Below are positions 44,005 to 53,321 of a DNA stretch of 64,000 nt, one piece after another. Below the pieces are notes generated by a model. The model saw only the letters and a list, made by a program, of their open reading frames with translations, had not been told where the DNA came from and ran no database searches. Location: the NCBI RefSeq assembly GCF_015686695.1, contig NZ_JADPMR010000001.1, forward strand, positions 2,108,001 through 2,172,000, given 5' to 3'. The stretch is from Vibrio nitrifigilis. GTDB taxonomy: Bacteria > Pseudomonadota > Gammaproteobacteria > Enterobacterales > Vibrionaceae. The position numbers and the translations under genes are program-made. Numbering within the stretch: position 1 is the first letter of the stretch; each line of letters begins with the position of its first letter.

Positions 44005-45157
44005 TTAAGGCCTCTTCATACAGACTTTCTAATACTCGACCAAGAGCAAAAACTTGCTTGGTAGTATGTGATGCATTAAGAGTAATTCTTAAGCGAGCAC
44101 TTCCTTTTGGTACAGTAGGAGGCCGTATTGCTGTGGTCCAAAATCCTTTTTCTTTAAGGAAATGAGACCATTCCATCGCTGTGATATTACCTCCAACGAT
44201 AAAAGGCTTGATTGGCGTTTCGGTGGCCACATAACCGGGTAAATGACTTGTGGCCTCACAATACGCTTGGTTGAGCTCAGCGAGATGTTCTCGGCGCCAC
44301 GATTGAGTCTGTAACATAGTGAGCGAATGCGATAGCGCATAGGCTTGCGCCGCTGGCATTGCGGTTGAATAAACATAATGGCGAGCAAATTGCAGTAGAT
44401 ATTCAGTCACTGCATGGCTCGCTAACACAGCGGCTCCCGATATTCCCGCCCCTTTACCAAAAGTAACCACCAAAATATCAGGACTTATCCCTGCACGAGC
44501 ACAACTTCCTCGACCATCGGGGCCCCAGACGCCAAGGCCATGAGCATCATCAACCATCAGCCATGCGCGGTCTTTCGTTTGCTGCATCATCTGTGCGAGT
44601 GGCGCTGCATCACCATCCATGCTAAATACGCCTTCAGTGACAACAAGCGTGTCCTCTTTCTCCGGCAGTAAGCGTTGTAAATGCCCAAGGTCATTATGTT
44701 TAAAACGGCGCATGGTCGCGGTAGATAACATGCCTGCTTCAATTAATGAGGCGTGATTAAGTTTGTCTTGTAAAACTACATCATCCTTTTCTAAAAGAGT
44801 CAGTAACACTGCTTGGTTAGCACTAAAACCCGAGTTAAATAGCACTGCACCTTCAAATCCCAACCATTCACATAACTGATCGGTTAATCGGGCGTGAGCT
44901 GGACTGAATCCAGTCACTAGTGGCGATGCGCCACTGCCACATCCGTACAAGCGAATGCCCTGTTGCCAAGCATCTGCCAGCTCTTTAGAGCTGGCTAACC
45001 CTAAATAATCATTACTTGAGAAGTTAATCGCTTGCCTCTGGTTAGAGGTAATTACCTGCTCTTTCACTCGTTCAAGTACCACTGGGCTGCGAGTCAATCC
45101 TTGTGCTTCACGCAGCGACAATGCCTCTTGAATGCGCCGTTTAAAGACTGGCATCAT
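43994..45157 (-). CDS. bioF: 8-amino-7-oxononanoate synthase
   Basis: PLP enzyme joining pimeloyl-ACP and alanine to KAPA. Alpha-oxoamine synthase landmarks: INFSSNDYLGLA (near 45), YGCGSGASPLVTGFSPAH (near 75), MVDDAHGLGVWGPDGRG, and the PLP Lys in VVTFGKGAGISGA (near 235). The start is not sharply defined: ATG 45157 or 45154 gives the family N-terminus (M)MPVFKRRI, with GAGG 12 nt upstream; GTG 45175 is further out. The gene begins about 15 nt inside the end of bioB (45141). Confidence 0.95.
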   Translation of the reverse strand: MMPVFKRRIQEALSLREAQGLTRSPVVLERVKEQVITSNQRQAINFSSNDYLGLASSKELADAWQQGIRLYGCGSGASPLVTGFSPAHARLTDQLCEWLGFEGAVLFNSGFSANQAVLLTLLEKDDVVLQDKLNHASLIEAGMLSTATMRRFKHNDLGHLQRLLPEKEDTLVVTEGVFSMDGDAAPLAQMMQQTKDRAWLMVDDAHGLGVWGPDGRGSCARAGISPDILVVTFGKGAGISGAAVLASHAVTEYLLQFARHYVYSTAMPAAQAYALSHSLTMLQTQSWRREHLAELNQAYCEATSHLPGYVATETPIKPFIVGGNITAMEWSHFLKEKGFWTTAIRPPTVPKGSARLRITLNASHTTKQVFALGRVLESLYEEALNDE

Positions 45158-46193
45158 AGAATAGATCATCCTCACTAGGGCGAGCTACAACACGTTCAAT
45201 CACTTGATCTAATAGTTCATTAGCCGTGATGTCATCCGGTTTTTGTGCCACTTCATGCCGATTAATACCGAGCTTTTTAAATAGTTGTAAGTCACTATCC
45301 TCATTCGGATTAGGCGTTGTTAGCAATTTACAGCCATAAAATATTGAGTTAGCACCCGCTAAGAAACAAAGCGCCTGCATTTGTTCATTCATCTTTTCTC
45401 GCCCGGCAGATAGGCGCACCGCAGAACGTGGCATCATAATTCTCGCTGCAGCGATAAGGCGAATGAAATCAAAAGGATCAACGTCATCAGAATTTTCTAA
45501 CGGTGTACCTTTAACTTTGACCAGCATATTAATCGGTACACTTTCTGGCGGAACGGGCAAATTGGCGAGTTCGACTAGTAAGCTAGCCCGGTCTTGCTGG
45601 CTTTCCCCCATGCCAATAATGCCACCTGAGCAAATCTTCATTCCCGCATCACGCACATGTTCTAAGGTATCTAAACGGTCTTGGTAGGTACGAGTGGTAA
45701 TAATTTGACCGTAATACTCAGGGGAGGTGTCTAAATTATGGTTATAGAAATCTAACCCTGCTGCCGCAAGCTCCTGTGCTTGGTGTTCATTAAGCATGCC
45801 GAGAGTCATACACGTTTCTAAACCTAGTTTTTTCACGCCAGTGATCATTTGCTTGATATAAGGCATGTCGCGCTCTTTCGGATTCTTCCACGCAGCTCCC
45901 ATACAAAACCGGGTTGATCCTGCTTGTTTCGCTTTTTGCGCCGCTTCCAGCACTTGCTCAACTTCCATTAAGCGCTCTTTCTCCACCTGAGTCGTATAGT
46001 GCGCACTTTGTGGGCAGTACTTACAATCTTCAGGGCATGCACCTGTTTTGATCGATAACAAGGTACTGACTTGTACATGATTATGGGGATGATAAGTCCG
46101 ATGTACGGTTTGAGCCCGATAAACGAGCTCCATAAACGGTAAATCGAGTAACTCAGCAACTTCAGAAACAGACCAGGTATGACGAACTTCCAC
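45141..46193 (-). CDS. bioB: Biotin synthase
   Basis: Radical SAM enzyme that inserts sulfur into dethiobiotin. The [4Fe-4S] CxxxCxxC motif is Cys53, Cys57 and Cys60 in GACPEDCKYCPQSAHY. Further conserved blocks are CMGAAWKNP, NHNLDTSPEYY and the [2Fe-2S]-region RLSAGREKMNEQMQALCFLAGANS (short form RLSAGREKM). 350 residues, standard. First gene of bioBFCD, reading from the shared BirA operator region. Confidence 0.97.
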   Translation of the reverse strand: MEVRHTWSVSEVAELLDLPFMELVYRAQTVHRTYHPHNHVQVSTLLSIKTGACPEDCKYCPQSAHYTTQVEKERLMEVEQVLEAAQKAKQAGSTRFCMGAAWKNPKERDMPYIKQMITGVKKLGLETCMTLGMLNEHQAQELAAAGLDFYNHNLDTSPEYYGQIITTRTYQDRLDTLEHVRDAGMKICSGGIIGMGESQQDRASLLVELANLPVPPESVPINMLVKVKGTPLENSDDVDPFDFIRLIAAARIMMPRSAVRLSAGREKMNEQMQALCFLAGANSIFYGCKLLTTPNPNEDSDLQLFKKLGINRHEVAQKPDDITANELLDQVIERVVARPSEDDLFYDASL

Positions 46194-46251
46194 GTGTAAT
46201 TCCCTAATTTTTTTAGTTTTCTTGTTGGCTAGTCTATAACTAACCGCTAAA

Positions 46252-46284
46252 CTGTCAACAAAATTTAATATTTAAAGTTTACAA
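46252..46284. promoter_or_regulatory. BirA operator (bioO) between bioB and bioA
   Basis: CTGTCAACA, 15 nt, AGTTTACAA. The right half is the TTGTAAAC half-site in perfect inverted form, the left differs at two core positions. The spacing agrees with the BirA palindrome known from gammaproteobacteria. It lies between divergent bioB and bioA, 12 bp before bioA, so biotin-loaded BirA should repress both arms. Confidence 0.8.
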
Positions 46285-46295
46285 GTGATCGCATT

Positions 46296-47600
46296 ATGAC
46301 AATTGATTTGGACTTTGATCGCCAACATATCTGGCATCCTTATACCTCGACCGTTGATCCACTCACTTGCTACCCCGCTCACTCAGCGCAAGGTGTATAT
46401 ATTTATCTTGAGGATGGTAAAAAACTGATAGATGGGATGTCGTCATGGTGGGCTGCCATTCACGGCTATAGCCACCCTCGCTTAGTTAACGCTGCCAAAA
46501 ATCAAATTGATAAGATGAGCCATGTCATGTTTGGCGGGTTAACACATCAACCAGCCATTGATGTCTGCGAGAAATTACTGGCGTTGACCCCCGAACGTCT
46601 AGATAAAGTATTCCTCGCAGACTCGGGGTCGGTTGCCGTTGAAGTCAGCTTAAAAATGGCATTGCAATATTGGTATAGTCGCGGTGAATATCGCCCACAA
46701 TTTCTGACAATTAGTAAGGGATATCATGGTGATACATTCGCAGCGATGTCGGTCACCGACCCTAATAATTCAATGCACAGTATGTATAAAGGCTTTTTGC
46801 CTCAACACATTTTTGCTGATGCGCCGCAATTAGGATTTAGGGATACGTGGGATTACCGCGATATCGAAAGTTTTGCTGACCAACTACGGGATAATCACCA
46901 CAAGATCGCGGCGGTCATTCTAGAACCTATCGTTCAAGGGGCAATAGGGATGCGTATTTACCACCCGCAATTTTTGACCGAAGTTCGCCGATTATGCGAT
47001 CAATATGGTGTGCTACTAATACTCGATGAGATTGCCACCGGATTTGGTCGAACAGGGAAATGTTTTGCATTCGAACACGCAAACATCGTTCCAGATATCC
47101 TCTGTGTAGGAAAAGCGTTAACGGGTGGGTTTATGACGCTATCTGCAACGATCACCACGACAAAAATTGCTGATACAGTCAGTGGTGGCAAAGCGGGTTG
47201 CTTTATGCATGGCCCAACCTTTATGGGGAACCCTTTAGCCTGTGCAGTCGCGGCTGAGAGCTTGAGTATGATAAGTGAGGGAACATGGCAGCGTGAAGTA
47301 CAGCGCGTAGAAAACATTTTTGCCGATGAACTTCCCCGTATTAGCCAGCATCCCCAAGTTAAACATACCCGCTGGATTGGTGCCATTGCCGTGATTGAAA
47401 CTCACCACCCCGTCAATATGGAAATTATCCAAGCACTATTTGTGGCTAATGGCGTCTGGATACGTCCATTTGGTCATCTTATTTATCTGATGCCTCCGTT
47501 TATCAGCCAAAATGAGCACATTTATGCGCTCATTTCAGCGATTGAGCTTGCGCTGAATACGCCAGAGTGCTTTAAGCCAATCGCAGCTTCTATTGATTAA
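46296..47600 (+). CDS. bioA: Adenosylmethionine-8-amino-7-oxononanoate aminotransferase
   Basis: PLP aminotransferase converting KAPA to DAPA with SAM as amino donor. Landmarks: IWHPYTS near the N-terminus, GMSSWWAAIHGYSHP (near 48), KGYHGDTFAAMSVTDP, ILDEIATGFGRTG (near 245), the PLP Lys in ILCVGKALTGGF (near 273) and GPTFMGNPLACA. 434 residues. Divergent from bioB. The ribosome binding site is weak (AAGTGAT), and its end overlaps the convergent ybiB gene by 11 nt. Confidence 0.96.
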   Translation: MTIDLDFDRQHIWHPYTSTVDPLTCYPAHSAQGVYIYLEDGKKLIDGMSSWWAAIHGYSHPRLVNAAKNQIDKMSHVMFGGLTHQPAIDVCEKLLALTPERLDKVFLADSGSVAVEVSLKMALQYWYSRGEYRPQFLTISKGYHGDTFAAMSVTDPNNSMHSMYKGFLPQHIFADAPQLGFRDTWDYRDIESFADQLRDNHHKIAAVILEPIVQGAIGMRIYHPQFLTEVRRLCDQYGVLLILDEIATGFGRTGKCFAFEHANIVPDILCVGKALTGGFMTLSATITTTKIADTVSGGKAGCFMHGPTFMGNPLACAVAAESLSMISEGTWQREVQRVENIFADELPRISQHPQVKHTRWIGAIAVIETHHPVNMEIIQALFVANGVWIRPFGHLIYLMPPFISQNEHIYALISAIELALNTPECFKPIAASID

Positions 47601-48549
47601 TTAAATCAACATAATGCTGCCACATTTCAAGTGCTTCATCGTAGGCTTTATCGCGATCTTGATATTCGGTAAACAGCAGCGCCGCTACCGTAGAAACAAC
47701 ACTATTTGCCATTGCGATATGCTGATCTGTAGGTGTGCCTAATTGACATTGAATGGGTGTCGATAATTGTTCACTATAGCGCTCTTGCCAGTAATGTTCT
47801 TCAACGCCTTGCGGCGTACTCACATAGAGAGTTTGGCTAACCTTGGGATTATATTCAGCTTCTCCAGATTGGCCTTTGATTGAAATAACCGTATGAGAGT
47901 TCTGCCCGACTTCATTTTCAACTTCAGCATGTAAACGAGCAAAACCGGGGTGGAAGCTACCACGAATGCCATAAGTGCCACCACCGGGATTTAAGGTACG
48001 TACCACCGTATTGATTGGCGATTTCAAACCAAACTTATGCTTCCAATTCAACATATGTAATGCTTTAGGGGCAAAAGCATGGAGTGGCAGATACACAATG
48101 TTCCCTTGGAGGAATAACTGTTTTGCATCTTCAGCCGACTCTGCCACTGGAATACTCAACGCCGCTAAATAGGGCTCAGCATATTCCCGTTCCACAGCAG
48201 GATCGTCGTAACCATGCAATAACACCTTTTTACCTTGCTTTGCCAATAAGGTAGCGGCAATCAAATACCAAGGTAAACCGGTCGCAGCGCGTTTTCCCGC
48301 ATAAACTGGCCAGTCAATATCACAGCCAATAGCAGGAATTCGTTGCTGGAACGCTTTTACGAAGCCAGCAATTTCTTGTTTTGATTCATTTTTAACGCGA
48401 ATAAGCATTAATAAAACACCCATCTGGTCATCATCAACCTGACCATTTAAATAATCATCCATCACTTGATAGGCTTGTTCAAACGTCAATGATTGACGAC
48501 TACGCTCCCCACGCCCAACGGTGCGAATGCATTCCACTATATGACTCAT
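47590..48549 (-). CDS. ybiB: TrpD2/YbiB family protein (anthranilate phosphoribosyltransferase-like)
   Basis: A 319-residue protein of the nucleoside phosphorylase III / anthranilate phosphoribosyltransferase fold, without the normal PRPP-binding GTGGD motif. The matching place reads KRAATGLPWYL. E. coli YbiB (TrpD2) of this type binds nucleic acid non-specifically and lacks TrpD activity; the same is likely here. Landmarks: TVGRGERSRQSLTFEQAYQVMDDYL (short form GRGERSRQ), LMLIRVKNES, NPGGGTYGIRGSFHPGFARLH (short form RGSFHPGFA). ATG 48549 has GAGG 5 nt upstream; 18 extra codons of a longer frame are rejected. Confidence 0.85.
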   Translation of the reverse strand: MSHIVECIRTVGRGERSRQSLTFEQAYQVMDDYLNGQVDDDQMGVLLMLIRVKNESKQEIAGFVKAFQQRIPAIGCDIDWPVYAGKRAATGLPWYLIAATLLAKQGKKVLLHGYDDPAVEREYAEPYLAALSIPVAESAEDAKQLFLQGNIVYLPLHAFAPKALHMLNWKHKFGLKSPINTVVRTLNPGGGTYGIRGSFHPGFARLHAEVENEVGQNSHTVISIKGQSGEAEYNPKVSQTLYVSTPQGVEEHYWQERYSEQLSTPIQCQLGTPTDQHIAMANSVVSTVAALLFTEYQDRDKAYDEALEMWQHYVDLINQ

Positions 48550-48892
48550 TAGAACCTCAAGATAATTCCCTTTATGGTGATACTTATCGCAGACAGTAAC
48601 CATAATTTAATCAGGGTTTTATTGTTATTACGCCACAGTTTGTCTGTTTATAGGGGGAGTTGCAATGAAGGTTTTACACTAATTTATTCTTAGATATACC
48701 AGAATCGCAGCCATTTTTATGGCAATAAAAAGGCGCAGCTTCAAAATGAATTCTGCGCCTTTGACAACAAGTTATCTTTAATCAAAGTAAGTAATGCACA
48801 ACGCGTACCAACATCTACGTACGGAAATACAAGCCTTATTGACAATACTCTATCCCAATCACCCCAATTTGGTGCAATCAAGCGCCAAAAAG
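48550..48892. other. Intergenic region nasA/ybiB
   Basis: About 340 bp without a gene. It contains a hairpin terminator (48729-48762) that separates nasA from ybiB; the ybiB promoter must lie between that hairpin and 48549. Confidence 0.5.
48729..48762 (-). terminator. Terminator downstream of nasA
   Basis: A 10-bp stem AAAGGCGCAG / CTGCGCCTTT with a 14-nt loop and a T-run on the minus strand, about 130 bp past the nasA stop. Confidence 0.75.
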
Positions 48893-51628
48893 TTACTGAG
48901 ATTTACTTTGGTTAATATCTTCATCAGAAGATTCGCGACCGATCGTCACAAATTCTTCAATTAAATCATCATCGCTATCACCGCGCAATATCTCTTCTTC
49001 GACTCTCTCAGCTTCTTGTTGAGCCAGTAACTCATCTTCAATGGGCTGAATTAAGGACTTCAATTCAACTAAGCAAGACCCACAGTTGGTCCCACACTTA
49101 AGATTTTGCTGAAGATCATTTAACGAAACTTGATTACTTTCTTCTATTGCTCCCAAAATATGATGATCTGTCACTCGATAACAAGCACAGATCAGGCGGC
49201 GGCGTACTTTTGAACTGGAAAAGGCCATTAACGGATCAAGGGCTAATGGTTGTCCAATTAGCGCGACACCTTGTAGATAATCCATTTCAATTGGCGCATC
49301 CGACACGGCGAGCAAGCCAGTAATTCTCATAAGACCAAGTGGTTCATCTCGTTTTACCGTGATCATCATCCAGCACTCGTCCAGTTCCCAGCGTAAAATC
49401 TTCTCACCACGAATCAAACGAAAGTCATCTTGAGTCAGCTGTTTTATGTTGGCAAAACGCCAAATGCCACAATGATGTTCCTGCTGAAAACAGCGATAAT
49501 CGCTACTTGGCAAAGGGCGTTCATGACCGATATACAATCCATATGAGCCCATCTCTACCGCTTCAATTTCTACTGGCCAAGATTTGAAGGCGGGTTGTCC
49601 AGACAGATCATCAACCTCACATCCAATCGCACGATTCACGTTCGATTTTCCACCATAACGATTTGCCCAGTGGATGGACATGAACAATTGCTGACCGCGT
49701 AAACCATCATCTACGGCGACACGTGCGTATACAGGGGCAGAATATTTATCACGCCGAATTTGAGCAATATATCCAGGCGTTAAATAGAGCCGCTTTAAGC
49801 TAGCTGAATTTAGATAGACAGTGGGTTCGACCTCATTAGAAGCTAAGCGAGGGATAGAGCCAGTTCGGGTCATGGTATGCCATTGGTCGCGATGTCGCCC
49901 TGAATTCATCCACCACTGATCATTATTCACCTCTGGCGGAGAAACCCAGACAAAACGGGCGCGTCCATCTGGTGTAGAGAAAACACCGTCAGCAAAGGGA
50001 CGTTTACTCTCAAAAGGCCACGCTCGAGGCTGCCAAGTAGAATATTGCTGATCAGTAATACCAGCCAAGCGCGATAAGTGAAACTGATACGGACTGGTTT
50101 CATTAATTGCGGTGAGTCCGGCATATTCGCGGAAAATAGCCGCTTCGTTAGGAAACTCAAATCCATTATGCGTCGCGAGTAACTCACACAGTTTTCCACC
50201 AACTTGGCAAATAGACCACCAATCCGGTTTGGCCATGCCAGGTGCTGAGGTAAAAGCACGCTGCCGGCTTAATATTCGGCCAGCATTCGTCACCATTCCG
50301 CGCTTTTCTCCCCATCCTGAAGCTGGCAAGACAACATCAGCGTACTCGAGCGTGTCACTATCAGCGCTAATATCGGACACAATGACGCAAGAGCAGCGCC
50401 TTAATATTTGTCTGACCTTGTCGCTATCTGGCATTGATATGGCTGGATTAGTACCAATAATCCACAGTACTTTGATCTGTCCAGCTTCGATAGCATCGAA
50501 CATATCAATCGTTTTCAAACCTGGTTTATTGGCAATAACAGGCGATTGCCAATAATCTTGGACAGCTCGGGTAGATTGCGGATCGAACCCGCGATGCACC
50601 GCAAGTTGAGTCGATAGCACGCCAACCTCTCTCCCCCCCATCGCATTGGGTTGCCCAGTTAATGAGAAAGGTCCACATCCTGGTTTTCCAATTTTTCCAG
50701 AGGCCAGATGGCAGTTAATGATTGCGTTAGCTTTATCTACCCCAGTTTGAGATTGATTCACCCCTTGGCCAAACATCGTAATAGCGGTCAGACTGGTCAT
50801 AAACCAATCATAAAACTTACGTAAATCATCCCATTCGACATTGAGATTGGCACCAATCGCATGCAGTTGATATTTCACTTCTTGTAAATGGCGCCATACA
50901 TCGCCAAAGCCATCAGTACTTTGCTTGATGTACTTCGAATCAACCGCCCGATTGTCGATCATGTAACGTAGCAGGCCATTAAATAGCAACACGTCGCCTT
51001 CACTTTCAATGCATAAATGCAGATCAGCTTGACGAGATGTCACCGTTTCACGTGGGTCAATCACCACCAGCTTGAAATTGGGGTTGTTGGCGCGCGCCGC
51101 TTCAATACGACGATACAATACCGGGTGCGTCCAAACAGAGTTAGCCCCGACTAAAATGAGCATTTCAGTCTGTTCTATATCATCGTAATTAACCGGAACC
51201 ACATCCTCGCCAAAAGCACGAATGTGGGCCGATACAGCCGACATCATACAAAGGCGAGTATTCGTTTCGATATTGGAAGAGCCAACAAACCCTTTCATCA
51301 GCTTGTTCGCAACATAGTAATCTTCGGTCAATAATTGTCCCGATAGATACATAGCAACCGATTCAGGACCATATTGGGCAATCGCGGAGAACATCCGCTC
51401 CGCTATCTCATCGGTGGCCTGTTCCCACGATACTTCTGTACCTTGAATTGTCGGCACAAGAAGGCGCCGAGGTGATTTGACACACTCCGACAACGCGGCT
51501 CCTTTTGTACAAAGTAGCCCTGCATTGGCCGGATGTGATTCATCCCCAACGATATCTGTTCGTTTGATTTCGATTCCGCATCCAACCCCACAATAAGGAC
51601 ACGTGGTTTTCATTGAATCTTTGGACAT
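48893..51628 (-). CDS. nasA: Assimilatory nitrate reductase catalytic subunit
   Basis: Cytoplasmic molybdenum enzyme (bis-MGD, DMSO-reductase family) reducing nitrate to nitrite for nitrogen assimilation. It has no Tat signal. The N-terminal [4Fe-4S] motif is Cys10, Cys13, Cys17 and Cys40, with a loop between the last two about five residues shorter than in Klebsiella NasA as I recall it. Molybdopterin-binding blocks are GSSNIETNTRLCM, GQPNAMGGREVGVL and WIIGTNPAISMPDS. A C-terminal BFD-like [2Fe-2S] domain (CACYRVT...CGTNCGSC, near residues 770-830) accepts electrons, as in Klebsiella NasA. 911 residues. No nitrite reductase, transporter or NasC-type reductase lies beside it. Confidence 0.93.
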   Translation of the reverse strand: MSKDSMKTTCPYCGVGCGIEIKRTDIVGDESHPANAGLLCTKGAALSECVKSPRRLLVPTIQGTEVSWEQATDEIAERMFSAIAQYGPESVAMYLSGQLLTEDYYVANKLMKGFVGSSNIETNTRLCMMSAVSAHIRAFGEDVVPVNYDDIEQTEMLILVGANSVWTHPVLYRRIEAARANNPNFKLVVIDPRETVTSRQADLHLCIESEGDVLLFNGLLRYMIDNRAVDSKYIKQSTDGFGDVWRHLQEVKYQLHAIGANLNVEWDDLRKFYDWFMTSLTAITMFGQGVNQSQTGVDKANAIINCHLASGKIGKPGCGPFSLTGQPNAMGGREVGVLSTQLAVHRGFDPQSTRAVQDYWQSPVIANKPGLKTIDMFDAIEAGQIKVLWIIGTNPAISMPDSDKVRQILRRCSCVIVSDISADSDTLEYADVVLPASGWGEKRGMVTNAGRILSRQRAFTSAPGMAKPDWWSICQVGGKLCELLATHNGFEFPNEAAIFREYAGLTAINETSPYQFHLSRLAGITDQQYSTWQPRAWPFESKRPFADGVFSTPDGRARFVWVSPPEVNNDQWWMNSGRHRDQWHTMTRTGSIPRLASNEVEPTVYLNSASLKRLYLTPGYIAQIRRDKYSAPVYARVAVDDGLRGQQLFMSIHWANRYGGKSNVNRAIGCEVDDLSGQPAFKSWPVEIEAVEMGSYGLYIGHERPLPSSDYRCFQQEHHCGIWRFANIKQLTQDDFRLIRGEKILRWELDECWMMITVKRDEPLGLMRITGLLAVSDAPIEMDYLQGVALIGQPLALDPLMAFSSSKVRRRLICACYRVTDHHILGAIEESNQVSLNDLQQNLKCGTNCGSCLVELKSLIQPIEDELLAQQEAERVEEEILRGDSDDDLIEEFVTIGRESSDEDINQSKSQ

Positions 51629-51808
51629 AAAGAGGCCGCTGAATCTCCTGAGCGAAAAAAGACTACTATTTTTATGGGAACGAATATTGGTACTAATGAA
51701 ATGTCACATTCGCCCATTTTTATTGTAGACGTCGTTCGACGACTTAGGGTATTGCGGGGAATGTTTTAATGTACGGGGTAACTATATCGTTGGGTTATAG
51801 GAGTAAAA

Positions 51809-51822
51809 TACCTCTATGGAGG
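51809..51822. repeat. Short palindrome upstream of nasA
   Basis: TACCTC-TA-TG-GAGGTA type inverted repeat (6-bp arms, 2-nt centre) just past the serS terminator and about 180 bp before nasA. It may be an operator; the factor is unknown. Confidence 0.35.
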
Positions 51823-51833
51823 TAAAAATAAAA

Positions 51834-51858
51834 AAAGCCAACGCTAGGCGCTGGCTTT
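51834..51858 (-). terminator. Terminator of serS
   Basis: On the minus strand AAAGCCAGCGC pairs with GCGTTGGCTTT (one G-U pair) around a 3-nt loop and is followed by seven T, 50 bp past serS. Confidence 0.85.
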
Positions 51859-51908
51859 AAACAAAGTCAATATCACTTAAGGGCGATTCATATTACCCAA
51901 ATGTGTGA

Positions 51909-53216
51909 TTAACCAATGTGAGTTTGACCATTCATGTACTTCTGTAGAACTTGTGGAATCTCTACACGGCCATCTGCTTGTTGGTAGTTTTCCAACACAG
52001 CAACCATAGTACGACCTACAGCCAAACCAGAACCGTTTAGGGTGTGTAGCAGCTCAGGTTTTTTCTCGCTTTTACGACGGAAACGAGCTTGCATACGACG
52101 CGCTTGGAAATCCCACATATTTGAACATGAAGAAATCTCACGGAATGTATTTTGCGCAGGAACCCAAACTTCCAAATCGTAAGTTTTACGAGCACCAAAA
52201 CCCATATCACCCGTACATAGAACGACTTTACGGTAAGGAAGCTCAAGAAGTTGCAGCACTTTCTCAGCGTGACCAGTGAGTTCTTCAAGTGCGTTCATTG
52301 AATCTTCTGGTTTCACAATTTGAACTAATTCGACTTTATCGAATTGGTGCATACGAATCAAACCACGTGTATCACGACCGTAAGATCCTGCTTCAGAACG
52401 GAAACATGGTGTGTGAGCGGTCATCTTAAGAGGCAGTTGATCTTCCTCTAGAATTTCGTCACGAACCAAGTTAGTCACTGGCACTTCTGCAGTTGGGATC
52501 AAAGAAAGACGGCGTAGCTCTTCATCATCAACTTTTTCTGTTAGTGGTTCTGTGTGGTAAAGATCAGCGCCAAATTTTGGTAGCTGACCAGTGCCGTACA
52601 AGCTGTCTGCGTTCACTAGGTAAGGAACGTATAGTTCTGTGTAACCGTGTTGCTCTGTGTGCAGGTCCAACATGAATTGTGCGATTGCGCGATGCAAACG
52701 AGCAAATTGACCTTTCATTACTACAAAACGTGCACCGGTCAATTTGGTTGCGCTAGCGAAATCTAGCCCATCACCCATTTCACCGAGATCAACATGATCT
52801 TTCACTTCAAAATCGAAAGTTTTTGGTGTACCCCAACGTGAAACTTCTACGTTGTCGTTTTCGTCTTTACCATCCGGTACTTCATCCGCAGGGATATTAG
52901 GGATGCCAAGAGCAATTGAATCGAGTTCAGTTTGAACAGCGGCCAATTCCACTTTTTTTGCATCCAAATCGTCACCTAAAGTGCCGATCTGTTTTTTGAT
53001 CTCTTCAGCGCCATCTTTATCGCCGGCAGACATCAATTGACCAATTTGTTTGGAGATGGAGTTACGCGTGGATTGTAAATTTTCAACTTCGACTTGAATG
53101 GATTTGCGTTTCTCTTCAAGTGTACGAATAGTGTCTACGTCGAGCTTATAGCCACGACGCGCGAGTTTTGCTGCTGTTTCATCCAGCTCAGCACGAAGTA
53201 ATTTAGAATCCAGCAT
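51909..53216 (-). CDS. serS: Seryl-tRNA synthetase
   Basis: Class II aminoacyl-tRNA synthetase. The N-terminal antiparallel coiled-coil arm (residues about 25-105, rich in Lys/Glu) binds the long variable arm of tRNA-Ser. The catalytic domain shows motif 2 in TPCFRSEAGSYGRDTRGLIRMHQFDKVELV (short form FRSEAGSYGRDTRGL, near 275) and motif 3 in NGSGLAVGRTMVAVLE (near 395). 435 residues. It follows rarA in the order lolA-rarA-serS shared with E. coli. Confidence 0.97.
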   Translation of the reverse strand: MLDSKLLRAELDETAAKLARRGYKLDVDTIRTLEEKRKSIQVEVENLQSTRNSISKQIGQLMSAGDKDGAEEIKKQIGTLGDDLDAKKVELAAVQTELDSIALGIPNIPADEVPDGKDENDNVEVSRWGTPKTFDFEVKDHVDLGEMGDGLDFASATKLTGARFVVMKGQFARLHRAIAQFMLDLHTEQHGYTELYVPYLVNADSLYGTGQLPKFGADLYHTEPLTEKVDDEELRRLSLIPTAEVPVTNLVRDEILEEDQLPLKMTAHTPCFRSEAGSYGRDTRGLIRMHQFDKVELVQIVKPEDSMNALEELTGHAEKVLQLLELPYRKVVLCTGDMGFGARKTYDLEVWVPAQNTFREISSCSNMWDFQARRMQARFRRKSEKKPELLHTLNGSGLAVGRTMVAVLENYQQADGRVEIPQVLQKYMNGQTHIG

Positions 53217-53321
53217 TGCTAATCCTATGCTTTATTTGATTAACGAAAAGATACACTTGCGCATTTTTTGACCACGTAAATGTATATTGAAATTTACCTT
53301 GTCAAAGATAACGAAAAGCCA

